The notes: generated by a model not told the origin, from the sequence alone. A stretch of DNA of 64,000 bases from Pseudogemmobacter bohemicus (GCF_003290025.1 NZ_QNHG01000001.1:13462-77461), one strand, 5' to 3'. Positions 36,218 to 44,510 are shown, counted from the stretch's first letter. Numbers and translations are program-made.

Positions 36218-37244
36218 AACTCAGACCATCGGAACAGCGCCTGCCGCGAAGGGGCCCCGCGCGGGGCGGGGCTTGCTCGCGCGGCTGATCGACTGGAACA
36301 TCTATATCATGCTCGTGGCGCTGATCATCGCCTCGGCCATTCTGTCAGAGCATTTCCTGACGGTGCAGAACATTTTCAACCTTCTGCGCCAGCTGGCACC
36401 GCTGGCGCTGGTCTCTGTCGGAATGCTGCTGGTGGTGCTGACCGGCGGGATCGATCTCTCGGTCGGCTCGGTCGCGGCAATCGGCGGCATGGTCGTGGCA
36501 ATGATGATGCCGGCCCTGCCGGTCGAAGGCGGCTTTGCACTGATCCTTAGTGTCCTGGCCGCCCTGGGGGCAGGGGCGGTTCTGGGCGCGGTGAATGGCA
36601 TCCTTGTTGCAGGGTTTGGCATGGCGTCCTTCGTTGCGACGCTTGCGATGATGACCATGGCGCGGGGCATTGCCTATATGCTGTCGAACGGCCAGCCGGT
36701 GCGTTTCCCGCGCGAGCTGCCGACGGCACAGATCCTGACCGCTTTTGGGGCAAAAGGGGTGCCAGGCCTCGGTATACCCTGGCCTGTGGTGGCAGCACTT
36801 CTGGCGGTGCTGCTCTTTGTCATCCTGCTGCGCCGCACCAGCTGGGGCCGGCTGACCGTGGCGACGGGCAGCAATGAGACTGCGGTGCGGCTCGCCGGTC
36901 TGCCGGTCGGGCGTTACAAATTCCTCGCCTATACGATCTGCGGCGGATTGTCTGCGCTGGCCGGGGTGATGGTGACCGCGCGCACTTCGGTTGGCACGCC
37001 GGTCACCGGCATCGGGCTTGAGCTGGATGCCATCGCCGCCTGCGTCATCGGGGGGGCGCTGCTGTCGGGCGGGAAGGGGACGGTGGTGCAGACGATGATC
37101 GGGGTGCTGATCCTCGGGCTGATCGGAAACATTATGAACCTGATGAGCGTACCGGCCTATCCGCAGCAGATCATCAAGGGGCTGATCATCATTCTGGCGG
37201 TGCTGTTGCAGGGCGTTGGGGCGCGGACGCGGCAACGGGTCTGA
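36207..37244 (+). CDS. Sugar ABC importer permease (RbsC type)
   Basis: A 345-residue integral membrane protein of the BPD_transp_2 family with about eight to ten hydrophobic helices and the conserved loop GGIDLSVGSVAAIGG (about 75-90). It forms the homodimeric channel for the ribose-type importer. Translation is probably coupled to the ATPase gene by the 11-bp overlap. Only one permease gene is present, as expected for this class. A decayed IS starts 5 bp after its stop codon. Confidence 0.93.
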   Translation: MSTETQTIGTAPAAKGPRAGRGLLARLIDWNIYIMLVALIIASAILSEHFLTVQNIFNLLRQLAPLALVSVGMLLVVLTGGIDLSVGSVAAIGGMVVAMMMPALPVEGGFALILSVLAALGAGAVLGAVNGILVAGFGMASFVATLAMMTMARGIAYMLSNGQPVRFPRELPTAQILTAFGAKGVPGLGIPWPVVAALLAVLLFVILLRRTSWGRLTVATGSNETAVRLAGLPVGRYKFLAYTICGGLSALAGVMVTARTSVGTPVTGIGLELDAIAACVIGGALLSGGKGTVVQTMIGVLILGLIGNIMNLMSVPAYPQQIIKGLIIILAVLLQGVGARTRQRV

Positions 37245-37248
37245 CACC

Positions 37249-38413
37249 GGCCGAGGGTGTGTGGAAACTAGATGTTGTGGTAGACTTCTGCATGGCAGCA
37301 AGTTCCGGGCAGTGAATGCACGGGATCGCAACTTCACCAAGGGCAAGGTCGCCAGCCGCATCGCCCATCTGGAGGCGGACGTCGAACGCTACATCGCCGA
37401 GATGGTCCGCGTCGATCAACAAGAAGAAGGCGAGGTTCGGGCCGAGAAGGTCGCGCATTTGGCCAAGCGCTACGGCCGCGTCCGCCAGCACATCCAGCAT
37501 CTGCAAGCTATGGATCGCGCGCTGGCCGATGCACCGGACGGTCAGATCTCCCTGACAGATCCTGACGCCCGCGCCATGGCCACGAGCGCCCGCAACAGCG
37601 GTATGGTCGGCTACAACGTCCAGACCGCCGTCGATGCGGAAACGCACCTGATCGTCGTGCATGACGTCACCAATCAGGGCCATGACCGCGATCTTCTGGT
37701 GCCGATGGCGCTGGCCGCGCAGGAGGCGCTTCATCGTGACACGATGCATGTGCTGGCCGACAAGGGCTACTTCAGCGGACGGCAGATCCTGACCTGCCAT
37801 GAGGCTGGCATCACCACAACGATCCCCAAGCCGGAGACGTCCGGCAACAGGATCAAGGGTATGTATGTGAAGCCCGACTTCGCCTACGAGGCCGATGCGG
37901 ATGTCTACCGCTGCCCCGCTGGCGAAGCGCTGACCTCTACCGCTACACGACCGAGGAAGACGGGCTGGAACTGCGCCGCTACTGGACCGGGGAGTGCGGC
38001 GGATGCCCCATGAAGGCCCGCTGCACAACCGGCAAGGAGCGCCGGATCACCCGGTGGGCGCACGAGCATCTGATCGAGGCGGCACGGGCCAGGTTGATCG
38101 GACCAACTGAGCCGATGACGATCCGCCGCGGCACGGTCGCGCATCCCTTCGGCACCATCAAGGCTGGATGGGCACGACCCACTTCCTGACCCGCAGGCTG
38201 AGGAACGTGAGGACCGAGATCGCGCTGAACGTCCTTGCCTGTAACATCAAACGGATGATGGCGCTGATCGGGATCCAAGGGCTGATGGCGGCGGTGAAGG
38301 CCTGAAAAGGGCCGCCAAACCACGTCCTGTCGAGATTTGTTGCTGGTCGCCTCATCTTGGCCGGAGCAACGCGTCAGATATCATCCGCGGTGAGTTTCCA
38401 TACAGCCTAGGCC
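37249..38413 (+). mobile_element. Decayed IS1182-type insertion sequence with both terminal repeats
   Basis: Left repeat 37249-37269 and right repeat 38393-38413 match at 18 of 21 positions in inverted orientation (core TGGAAACT). Between them lies only the 3' two thirds of a transposase gene with frameshifts. It is inserted between the sugar permease and the AroE-like gene and splits the catabolic module without breaking a gene. It looks immobile. Confidence 0.75.
37296..38305 (+). pseudogene. IS1182-family transposase, 5' truncated and twice frameshifted
   Basis: In three successive frames: FRAVNARDRNFTKGK...SGMVGYNVQTAVDAETHLIVVHDV and HVLADKGYFSGRQILTCHEAGI up to about 37936; then YRYTTEEDGLELRRYWTGECG...TIRRGTVAHPFGTIK to about 38170; then MGTTHFLTRRLRNVRTEIALN to the stop at 38303-38305. 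These are the usual C-terminal blocks of IS1182-type DDE transposases. About the first 200 residues are missing and two single-base shifts break the rest. Confidence 0.82.
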
Positions 38414-38472
38414 CATAGCGGACAGCGTCAACATCCGGGGCCCGCGCTTACCCTGGCGCGGGCCCCGGCCTG

Positions 38473-39255
38473 TCAGAGCAGGAAGTCGACCAGCAGACGC
38501 ACCTGGGCGGTGATCATATGCAGCCCCTTATGGGTCGGGCAGCCCCGCGCGGCAGCGGCCGCCAGAAGGGGGGTCACATCCGGCTGCATCACCACCTCGG
38601 CCACAAGGGTTCCGGGCGAAAGCCGCGCCGGATCGAAGGGCAGCGGGTCGCCCGCATGCATTCCCAGCGAGGTTCCGTTGACAGCCATATCATATCCCGC
38701 CGGATCCATCGGCCCGACATCCACCGTGACGCCCGAAAAGGCCGCGCTGAGCGCGGTGGCCAGTGCCTCGGCTTTTGCGGCAGAGCGGTTTGCAAGCGTC
38801 AGCCGCGCCACGCCCGCGCCCGCCAGCGCATGGGCCAGCCCGGCAGCAGCGCCGCCTGCTCCGGCCAGCAGCACCGACTTTCCGCCCGGCTCATATCCTT
38901 GCCCGCGCAGCCCGGCGACAAAACCCTCACCATCAAACATCGCGCCGGTCAGGCTGCCATCTGCCTCGCGCCGGATGATATTGCAAACGCCAAGCATCTC
39001 CGCCGCGCCGGTCAGACGGTCGCAAAGGGCGGCAACTGCGGCCTTATGGGGGATAGTCACCACCATGCCGGCCAGGTTTTCGACGCCTCTCAGCGCGGCG
39101 ACCGTCGCTTCGAGCCTCTCAGGTGCGACATCCATCGGCACCATCGCCATGTCGATTCCGCGCGCGGCACATTCGGCGTTGAAGACGCCCGGGGTCCGCA
39201 CATGGCGGCAGGGATGCGCCAGAATCGGGGTGAATCGGGTGGTTCCTGTGATCAT
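38473..39255 (-). CDS. Shikimate dehydrogenase-like oxidoreductase (AroE paralogue)
   Basis: A 260-residue protein of the shikimate/quinate dehydrogenase family. The catalytic Lys71 (TIPHK), Asn92 (GVCNII) and Asp108 (MFDGEGF) are conserved, and the NADP loop is seen in GAGGAAAGLAHAL...ANRSAAKAEAL. However, the N-terminal Ser-x-Ser pair that holds the shikimate carboxylate in AroE is replaced by HPCRHVRTP (15-22). It is therefore unlikely to be the housekeeping AroE. In this sugar or cyclitol module it may reduce or oxidise a related ring or polyol. The start is the ATG at 39255, with GGAGGAGACCC upstream. It is divergent from the GldA-like gene. Confidence 0.82.
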   Translation of the reverse strand: MITGTTRFTPILAHPCRHVRTPGVFNAECAARGIDMAMVPMDVAPERLEATVAALRGVENLAGMVVTIPHKAAVAALCDRLTGAAEMLGVCNIIRREADGSLTGAMFDGEGFVAGLRGQGYEPGGKSVLLAGAGGAAAGLAHALAGAGVARLTLANRSAAKAEALATALSAAFSGVTVDVGPMDPAGYDMAVNGTSLGMHAGDPLPFDPARLSPGTLVAEVVMQPDVTPLLAAAAARGCPTHKGLHMITAQVRLLVDFLL

Positions 39256-39305
39256 GGGTCTCCTCCGTTGCCCAGAAAGAACGATCTTGCAGGCGCGTAA
39301 ATAAC

Positions 39306-39318
39306 ATATATGATATAT
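39306..39318. promoter_or_regulatory. 13-bp palindromic operator between AroE-like and GldA-like genes
   Basis: ATATATGATATAT, identical to the sites at 27509-27521 and 31423-31435, lies 50 bp upstream of the AroE-like start and 15 bp upstream of the GldA-like ribosome binding region. Its position fits control of both divergent genes by the module's GntR regulator. Confidence 0.75.
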
Positions 39319-39333
39319 TTTGTGGAGGGGCGA

Positions 39334-40470
39334 ATGATGATACAAAACCCGCTGGAAGTGTTTGATGCCGGTATGACCGTGTTCGGGGCGCCCGGTCGTT
39401 ATGTGCAGGGGCAGGGGCTCCTGGACCGGACCGGCGCCTTCGCGGCCCAGCTGGGCCATTCGGCTGTGCTGGTGGCCGATGCGGTGATCCTGCCGCTGAT
39501 CGCGCCCCGGATCGCCGCCAGCTGTGCCGCCAGCGGCGTGGTGCTGGAGGTGCTGCCTTTCGCGGGCAAGCTTTTGCGCGAGACTGCTGCCGAACTGGAG
39601 GCAGCGCTTGGCGCGCGCGCGCCGGAGGTGGTGATCGCGGCGGGGGGCGGGCGCGCCATTGATGCCGGCAAGGCGCTGGCCGGGCGCAGGGATCTCGCCC
39701 TGATCACGGTGCCGACGGTGGCCTCGAATGACGCGCCGACCTCGAAAAACTATGTGCTTTATGATGAGGCGGGCCAGCTGGCAGAGGTCTGTCATCTGCG
39801 CCGGAGCCCCGATTTCGTGGTGGTCGATACGGCTGTTCTGGCCGGCGCCCCGCGTGCCATGTTCGCGGCAGGCCTGGGCGATGCGCTCTCGAAAAAGGCC
39901 GAGGCCGAGGCCTGTGCCCAGGGCCGTGGCACCACCATGTTCCTCTCGCGTCCGCCCCGGCTGGCGCTGACCATCGCGGCGCAATGTCATGCGGTGTTGA
40001 TGGATCATGGCGCCGCCGCGCTGGACGCCGCCGGGACAGGCCAGCCGACCCCCGCTTTCGAGGCGGCGGTGGAGGCGATGATCCTGATGGCGGGGCTTGG
40101 CTTTGAAAGTGGCGGGCTTTCGGTCCCGCATGCGCTGACCCGTGGTGTGCCGCTTCTGCCCGGTGGCGCCGCTGCGCCACATGGGTTTCAGGTGGCCTGG
40201 GGCCTCCTGGTGCATCACCGGCTTTTGGGCGAGGCCCTGCCTGCCGATCTCTCGGCTCTGTTCACCGCAGCGGGTCTGCCGCGCAGCCTTGCCGCGCTGA
40301 CGGGGCAGCCGGTCGGCCCGGCGCAGATCCGCGCGCTGGCCGGGGCCTCGCTGCCGGTTCGCCATATACTGAACTTTCCCCGCGTGCTGGACCTGCCGCA
40401 GTTGATCGAAGCCATCGAATGTGTCGAGGCCGCCGGAGAGCGGGGCTCCGGGCGGCCATGCGGCGGATGA
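39334..40470 (+). CDS. GldA-like iron/zinc-dependent polyol dehydrogenase
   Basis: A 378-residue member of the glycerol dehydrogenase branch of iron-type alcohol dehydrogenases. NAD site GGGRAIDAGKAL and the branch mark TVPTVASNDAPTSK are seen. Metal ligands are Asp in GLGDALSKKAEAEA, His in SVPHALTRG and His in AAPHGFQVAWG. It should oxidise a vicinal diol or reduce a hydroxyketone. Start at the first of two ATGs (39334, 39337) after GTGGAGGGG. It begins a run of three dehydrogenase genes (10 and 11 bp gaps) under the 13-bp operator. Confidence 0.88.
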   Translation: MMIQNPLEVFDAGMTVFGAPGRYVQGQGLLDRTGAFAAQLGHSAVLVADAVILPLIAPRIAASCAASGVVLEVLPFAGKLLRETAAELEAALGARAPEVVIAAGGGRAIDAGKALAGRRDLALITVPTVASNDAPTSKNYVLYDEAGQLAEVCHLRRSPDFVVVDTAVLAGAPRAMFAAGLGDALSKKAEAEACAQGRGTTMFLSRPPRLALTIAAQCHAVLMDHGAAALDAAGTGQPTPAFEAAVEAMILMAGLGFESGGLSVPHALTRGVPLLPGGAAAPHGFQVAWGLLVHHRLLGEALPADLSALFTAAGLPRSLAALTGQPVGPAQIRALAGASLPVRHILNFPRVLDLPQLIEAIECVEAAGERGSGRPCGG

Positions 40471-40480
40471 GGAGAAGAAA

Positions 40481-41185
40481 ATGACAAACGAGACTGAACG
40501 GCCCCTGGCCGTGATCACCGGCGGCGGCACCGGAATCGGGCGTGCCGTGGCCGAGTTGCTGGCGGAATCGGGCTATCGCTGTCAGGCGGTTGGGCTTGAT
40601 TGCGACGCGGATCTGCCCGGGGAGGTCTCCTTCGCCCGCGCCGATGTGACCGATACAGCCGCCACGCTGGCGGTTCTGCCCGCCGGGCCGGTGGCTGCGC
40701 TGGTGAACTGCGCAGGCATGCTGCGCCATGCGAAAGAATGGGAAACCGGCCCGTTCGAAGAGGTCATGCGGGTCAATGTGACGGCGGGATTTGCCCTTGC
40801 CGCCGCCCTGGTCGACCGGCTGGCTGCTGCGGGTGGCGCGGTGGTCAATGTCGCCTCGATGTGGGCGATCTTCGGCTCTCCCGGCGCACCGGCTTATACC
40901 GCAAGCAAGGGTGCGGTGGCGGCGGTCACCCGCTCGCAGGCGGTGGCCTGGGCGGCGCGCGGGGTACGGGTGAATTCGGTCGCGCCGGGCTGGGTCGAGA
41001 CGCGGATTTCCGAAAAAGCCCGCACCGATCCTGCGCGGGCGGACCGGATCGGCCAGCGGATCCCGATGGGCCGCTGGGCCCGCCCGGGTGAGGTCGCGAC
41101 GGTGGTGCGCTTCCTGCTGTCGGCCGATGCGGGATATGTGACCGGTGCGATGATCCCGGTCGATGGCGGCTATTCGGTTTGCTGA
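40481..41185 (+). CDS. Short-chain dehydrogenase/reductase
   Basis: A 234-residue SDR: cofactor motif TGGGTGIGRAVAE (about 14-26), VNCAGML in place of NNAG, catalytic Ser in NVASMWAIFGS, YTASKGAVAA (Tyr about 147, Lys about 151) and the PGW...T segment of the FabG/glucose dehydrogenase branch. The ATG at 40481 follows GAGGAGAAGAAA. It is the second gene of the three-gene dehydrogenase run and should oxidise or reduce an intermediate of the module. Confidence 0.9.
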   Translation: MTNETERPLAVITGGGTGIGRAVAELLAESGYRCQAVGLDCDADLPGEVSFARADVTDTAATLAVLPAGPVAALVNCAGMLRHAKEWETGPFEEVMRVNVTAGFALAAALVDRLAAAGGAVVNVASMWAIFGSPGAPAYTASKGAVAAVTRSQAVAWAARGVRVNSVAPGWVETRISEKARTDPARADRIGQRIPMGRWARPGEVATVVRFLLSADAGYVTGAMIPVDGGYSVC

Positions 41186-41196
41186 GGGAGGAAAGC

Positions 41197-42171
41197 ATGA
41201 AAGCCTGGCTACATCACGAAACCGGCGGCCCCGGGGTCCTGCGTCTCGAAGACTGCCCGAAGCCTGTTCCCGGCAAGGGCGAGGTTCTGGTTCGCAACCA
41301 TGCCGTGGGGCTGAACCCGGTGGACTGGAAGTTCATCCTCTGGGGGCACCCGGCCTGGACCTGGCCGCATATCCCCGGTGTTGATGGTGCCGGCGAGGTC
41401 GAAGCCCTGGGCGAGGGGGTGCATCACCTGCGTCCCGGCGCGCGGGTGGCCTATCACACGGACCTGATCCGCCAGGGGTCGTTCGCGGAATATACTGTCA
41501 TTCCGGCCCGGGCGGCCATCCCGCTGCCCGAGGCGCTGTCCTTTGTCGCAGCGGCTGCACTGCCCTGTCCCGGGCTGACCGCGCTGCAGGCGGTTGCGAA
41601 AGTGCCGCTGCCGCCGGGGGCACAGGTGATGGTCACCGGTGCTTCGGGCGCGGTTGGAGGGGGGCTCCTGCAGCTGGCCCGGGCAAGGGGCTGGATTGTC
41701 CATGCCGTGGCCTCGGCCTCCCAGACGGGGCGTGTCCTGCGCCTTGGGGCCGCCAGCGTGACCGATTACCGCCACAGCGGCTGGCGCGAGGACTGGGCAA
41801 AACGCATCGGGGACCGGCCGCTGGAGGCCGTCTTCGATATGGTCAGCGGCGAGCATGCGGCCAGCCTCGCCCCCCTACTGGCCGCCAATGGTCATTTGGT
41901 ATGCATCCAGGACCGCCAGGAGACGGCGCCGCTGCCGGCCTTCACCACCACGATCTCGCTGCATGAGGTCGGGCTGAACGGGCTGCATGCCCATGGCAAT
42001 GATGCGCAATGGGGTCGCCTTGTGGCCGAAGGCGCGACCATGGCCGCCGATATGGCCACAGGTCTTTTTGACCCGCAGATCCTGGAGGTTTCCCCATTCG
42101 ATGATCTGCCTGCTGCTCTGGCGCGGCTGAAGGCGGGGCCAAATCCCGGCAATCGGGTGGTGACTCTGTAA
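41197..42171 (+). CDS. MDR-family NADPH:quinone reductase-like dehydrogenase
   Basis: A 324-residue medium-chain dehydrogenase without the zinc ligands of true alcohol dehydrogenases: GLNPVDWKFILWG, PGVDGAGEVEALGEGV, and the cofactor motif TGASGAVGGGLLQLA (about 148-162). It is of the quinone reductase/zeta-crystallin kind and probably uses NADPH. The ATG at 41197 follows GAGGGAGGAAAGC. It closes the dehydrogenase run. After it the sequence turns at once into remnant DNA, so it marks the right end of the module. Confidence 0.88.
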   Translation: MKAWLHHETGGPGVLRLEDCPKPVPGKGEVLVRNHAVGLNPVDWKFILWGHPAWTWPHIPGVDGAGEVEALGEGVHHLRPGARVAYHTDLIRQGSFAEYTVIPARAAIPLPEALSFVAAAALPCPGLTALQAVAKVPLPPGAQVMVTGASGAVGGGLLQLARARGWIVHAVASASQTGRVLRLGAASVTDYRHSGWREDWAKRIGDRPLEAVFDMVSGEHAASLAPLLAANGHLVCIQDRQETAPLPAFTTTISLHEVGLNGLHAHGNDAQWGRLVAEGATMAADMATGLFDPQILEVSPFDDLPAALARLKAGPNPGNRVVTL

Positions 42172-42230
42172 CCCCGTAGAGAAACACCCTAGGAAGTAGA
42201 AGCGGCGATCCCGTCTGATCCTCGGCCAGC

Positions 42231-42350
42231 CGATGGCCCACCAGGGCGCGAAGGTTCCTAAGGGCTATACCGTAGATCGCAAAGGCGCGGAGATGGCCCG
42301 CAAGGCCGAAGACATCGCGCGGCAGAAAGGCGCCAGCTGTCGATACCTGC
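42231..42350 (+). pseudogene. Fragment of a phage gene (VDRKGAEMARKAEDIA copy B)
   Basis: Forward-strand GAKVPKGYTVDRKGAEMARK followed by AEDIARQKGAS matches the fragment at 26295-26418. The two DNA copies differ at about nine of 85 positions. Copy B also lacks 11 bp just after CAGC, and then the match ends. It lies inverted relative to copy A, 60 bp beyond the last catabolic gene. Confidence 0.65.
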
Positions 42351-42373
42351 CGTGTTTCGGGGAAATTTCCTGA

Positions 42374-42837
42374 TCCTGACAGTATGTCGCCATGAAGGAA
42401 ACTCATGTGATGGCTGACAACACATTTGGCAACCCACAAACGCACCGGGCCGCGCCGGGAGAACCCTGCGCGGCTCTGCAAGCGGATCAGGCGCTTCGGC
42501 GGCAATGTCTTGTCTGGGCTTTCCAGACGCGTGAACTTCGTGACCTGCCTCATATGCATGTCATCAACGTCGCACAGTCCTATTATGATTTTATCTGCAA
42601 CCAATCTGAGCCGCGCGGGGCGATGGCTGAGCTGTGAGAGAGCTTGCCGCGCCCAGGGTGATCTGTCGCGGAATGCGGACCTGTCAGAAAATGCGCGACT
42701 GTCAGGAATTTTGTTCCGATCCTGACAGGCTGTAAGCGTGAATATGGTCACAGTTCGCACCCGCAGCCTGTTCGGAAACCTGTCTGGCATTATCATGCCT
42801 TATCAATACCTTAGGTTTCCGAACTGATTTCGGAAAC
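42374..42837. repeat. Clustered short inverted repeats, families CTGTCAG and GTTTCCGAA
   Basis: CTGTCAG or its complement occurs at 42376-42382, 42681-42687, 42699-42705 and 42722-42728. The last two extend to a 9-bp inverted repeat, CTGTCAGGA with TCCTGACAG. GTTTCCGAA or its complement occurs at 42771-42779, 42815-42823 and 42829-42837; the first two extend to 11 bp. No known gene covers the block; an open frame at 42392-42637 has no recognisable domain. It could be an operator array or a replication-origin relic. Confidence 0.5.
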
Positions 42838-42997
42838 TAACAGTGACCAACAGTCACAGTTTCCCAGTTTGCATGGCCGATTCTGGCACAATAGCTTCGT
42901 ATAAATATGAATGATATCAGATTATTAAGGATAATCAACGGCCCAGAATACAAACTGGGAAGGGTTTTCCCGGTTCGCCGCCTCGTCCGGTTTCAGC

Positions 42998-43112
42998 GGT
43001 CAGACCTTGCTGCAGGGGATCTAAGGCCGCTTTCCCCAGAAATACTAATATTTACAAATCACTATCGAGGTCTGACCAAATCACGCGAGGTCTGACATTT
43101 CGGTCAGACCTC
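42998..43112. repeat. Iteron-like repeats of AGGTCTGAC
   Basis: Four copies: complement at 42998-43007, direct at 43068-43077 and 43088-43096 (20 bp apart, two helical turns), and complement at 43102-43111. The last two form a perfect 10-bp inverted repeat (43087-43112) with a 6-nt loop. The patch is AT-richer than its surroundings. This arrangement resembles plasmid iterons with an autoregulatory operator, but no rep gene is identifiable. Confidence 0.5.
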
Positions 43113-43426
43113 AACTGCCTCAGTCCCTCCGTTTTTTCCTCGCTCTAATGCATCCCATGGCTATGAATGGCGTCCGGGCTACGCCGCCCGTCGTTTTTTG
43201 CCTTGTGTTATCCGCATGATAGCCAATGTTGCCTGAATGACGTCTGGATGCGCGATAGATGATAGCTGGATGATGCCAGATCGCGCATTTTTGCCCCCCC
43301 GATTTCATCCCGTCCAGAATGGTTTCGCTCGAAATCGTCGGATTAGTTATGTCCTTTCAATTAGTTGTCAGGATTTCGGGCATCTGTGTATTCGTCCAGA
43401 AGTTAGACCCCCCTACAGACTCGTTC
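43113..43426. other. Gene-free stretch with a terminator-like hairpin
   Basis: No convincing gene. CGGGC-N6-GCCCG followed by TCGTTTTTTG at about 43177-43201 looks like a weak terminator. ATGCGCGAT at about 43250 and ATCGCGCAT at about 43280 form a further inverted repeat around CTGG-N6-CCAG. The stretch joins the repeat block to a transposase remnant. Confidence 0.35.
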
Positions 43427-43530
43427 TGGAGGCCGTGCGATGCGACTTGAGATAGGTCGCGTCGATCATCACCGTTTTTGGAACGGCCGCCTCGGAAGCG
43501 AGAGCGAGCCGCCCCGTTCGGGACAGATCC
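43427..43530 (-). pseudogene. IS5-like transposase fragment
   Basis: The reverse strand reads SEAAVPKTVMIDATYLKSHR followed by TAS, the well-known DDE motif region of IS5-type transposases with its first catalytic Asp. The match breaks on both sides, so about 35 residues survive. It lies next to the lysR gene and shows an earlier insertion. Confidence 0.7.
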
Positions 43531-43598
43531 CGGTGTCAGGGTCTGCCGTCCTGTCAGCAGGGGGGGGGCGCCGATATTCCTGGCAGCAGTCATTCCGC

Positions 43599-44510
43599 TT
43601 ATGCGCGGCCAGGCGTTCCGGCCTGCGGCTCTGCGAAGGTGGAAAAATCATAGGCGCCGATATGCTCGCGGAAGGCCAGCTGGGCGCGGGACGGATTTTC
43701 CCGGCTGGGAAAGATCAGCGACATTTCATAGGGGGCAGGGGTCCAGTCCGGCAACAGGCGGATAAGCGTTCCGGCGGCGAGTGACGCCTGGCAGATATAG
43801 GCGGGCAGCAGCGCGATGCCGCCGCCAAGGATGGCCGATTGCAGCAGGAACCCCATCGAATCCGAGGACAGTGCCGCCGGCGGGCGCAGGTTCACCCGGA
43901 TTTCTCTGACAAAGACCCAGTCGGGCTGGCTGTCATGGATCAGGCAGCGATGCCGGCTGATCTCGGCGGGGAGATCCGGCGTGCGGCAGCGCTCCAGATA
44001 GGCGGGGGACGCCACCAGCATGCGCCGGATCGCCGAGATGCGCCGCAGGATCATCTCCTGCCCCTGCGCTGCACCGACGCGGAAGGCGAAATCAATCTGC
44101 TCGCGCAGCAGATCCAGCGGGCGGTTTGTGGCGATCAGCTCGACGGTGATGCCGGGATGGGCCACAGCAAAACCGTGCAGAAAGCCGGGCATGAAATGGC
44201 TGGCGGTGATCTCGGGGCAGGTGATGCGCAATCTGCCCTCGGGCTGTGTCTTCAGATGCCCCATCGCCGTCGCGGCCTTGCGCGCCTCGTCCCTGATACG
44301 GCGGCAATATTCCAGATAGACCTGCCCCGCCGCCGTTGGCGTGACCTGGCGGGTGGAGCGGTTCAGAAGCCGCAGCCCCAGCCGCGCCTCAAGCTGGGCG
44401 ATGCGCTGGCTGGCTGTCGATTTCGGTACGCCGAGGCGCTGGCCCCCTTTGGTGAAGCTGCCGGTCTCGGCAACTTCGACCAGCAGGATCATGTCGTCAG
44501 GACTGTCCAT
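43599..44510 (-). CDS. LysR-family transcriptional regulator
   Basis: A 303-residue LysR protein of the CrgA/PecT-like branch: helix-turn-helix GSFTKGGQRLGVPKSTASQRIAQLE (about 18-42) and LLNRSTRQVTPTAAGQVYLEY, then the substrate-binding domain (about 90-295). The ATG at 44510 with AGGGG upstream is chosen over the frame start at 44534. It lies 75 bp downstream of... the end of the NADP oxidoreductase gene on the same strand, so the two may share a transcript or the regulator may have its own promoter. The last residues (QAGTPGRA) may be altered by the adjacent remnant. Confidence 0.9.
   Translation of the reverse strand: MDSPDDMILLVEVAETGSFTKGGQRLGVPKSTASQRIAQLEARLGLRLLNRSTRQVTPTAAGQVYLEYCRRIRDEARKAATAMGHLKTQPEGRLRITCPEITASHFMPGFLHGFAVAHPGITVELIATNRPLDLLREQIDFAFRVGAAQGQEMILRRISAIRRMLVASPAYLERCRTPDLPAEISRHRCLIHDSQPDWVFVREIRVNLRPPAALSSDSMGFLLQSAILGGGIALLPAYICQASLAAGTLIRLLPDWTPAPYEMSLIFPSRENPSRAQLAFREHIGAYDFSTFAEPQAGTPGRA

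Noticed and set aside
39256-40530. Long reverse-strand extension of the AroE-like frame across the GldA-like gene
   Set aside because: It is antisense to a clear iron-type dehydrogenase, lacks any domain and crosses the shared promoter; the AroE-like start at 39255 has a good ribosome binding site.
42392-42637. 81-codon gene in the repeat block
   Set aside because: It has an ATG and some open frame but no recognisable domain and covers repeats; not supported enough to list as a gene.
42998-43112. CRISPR array
   Set aside because: Repeats are 9-10 bp, irregularly spaced and in both orientations, with no cas gene.
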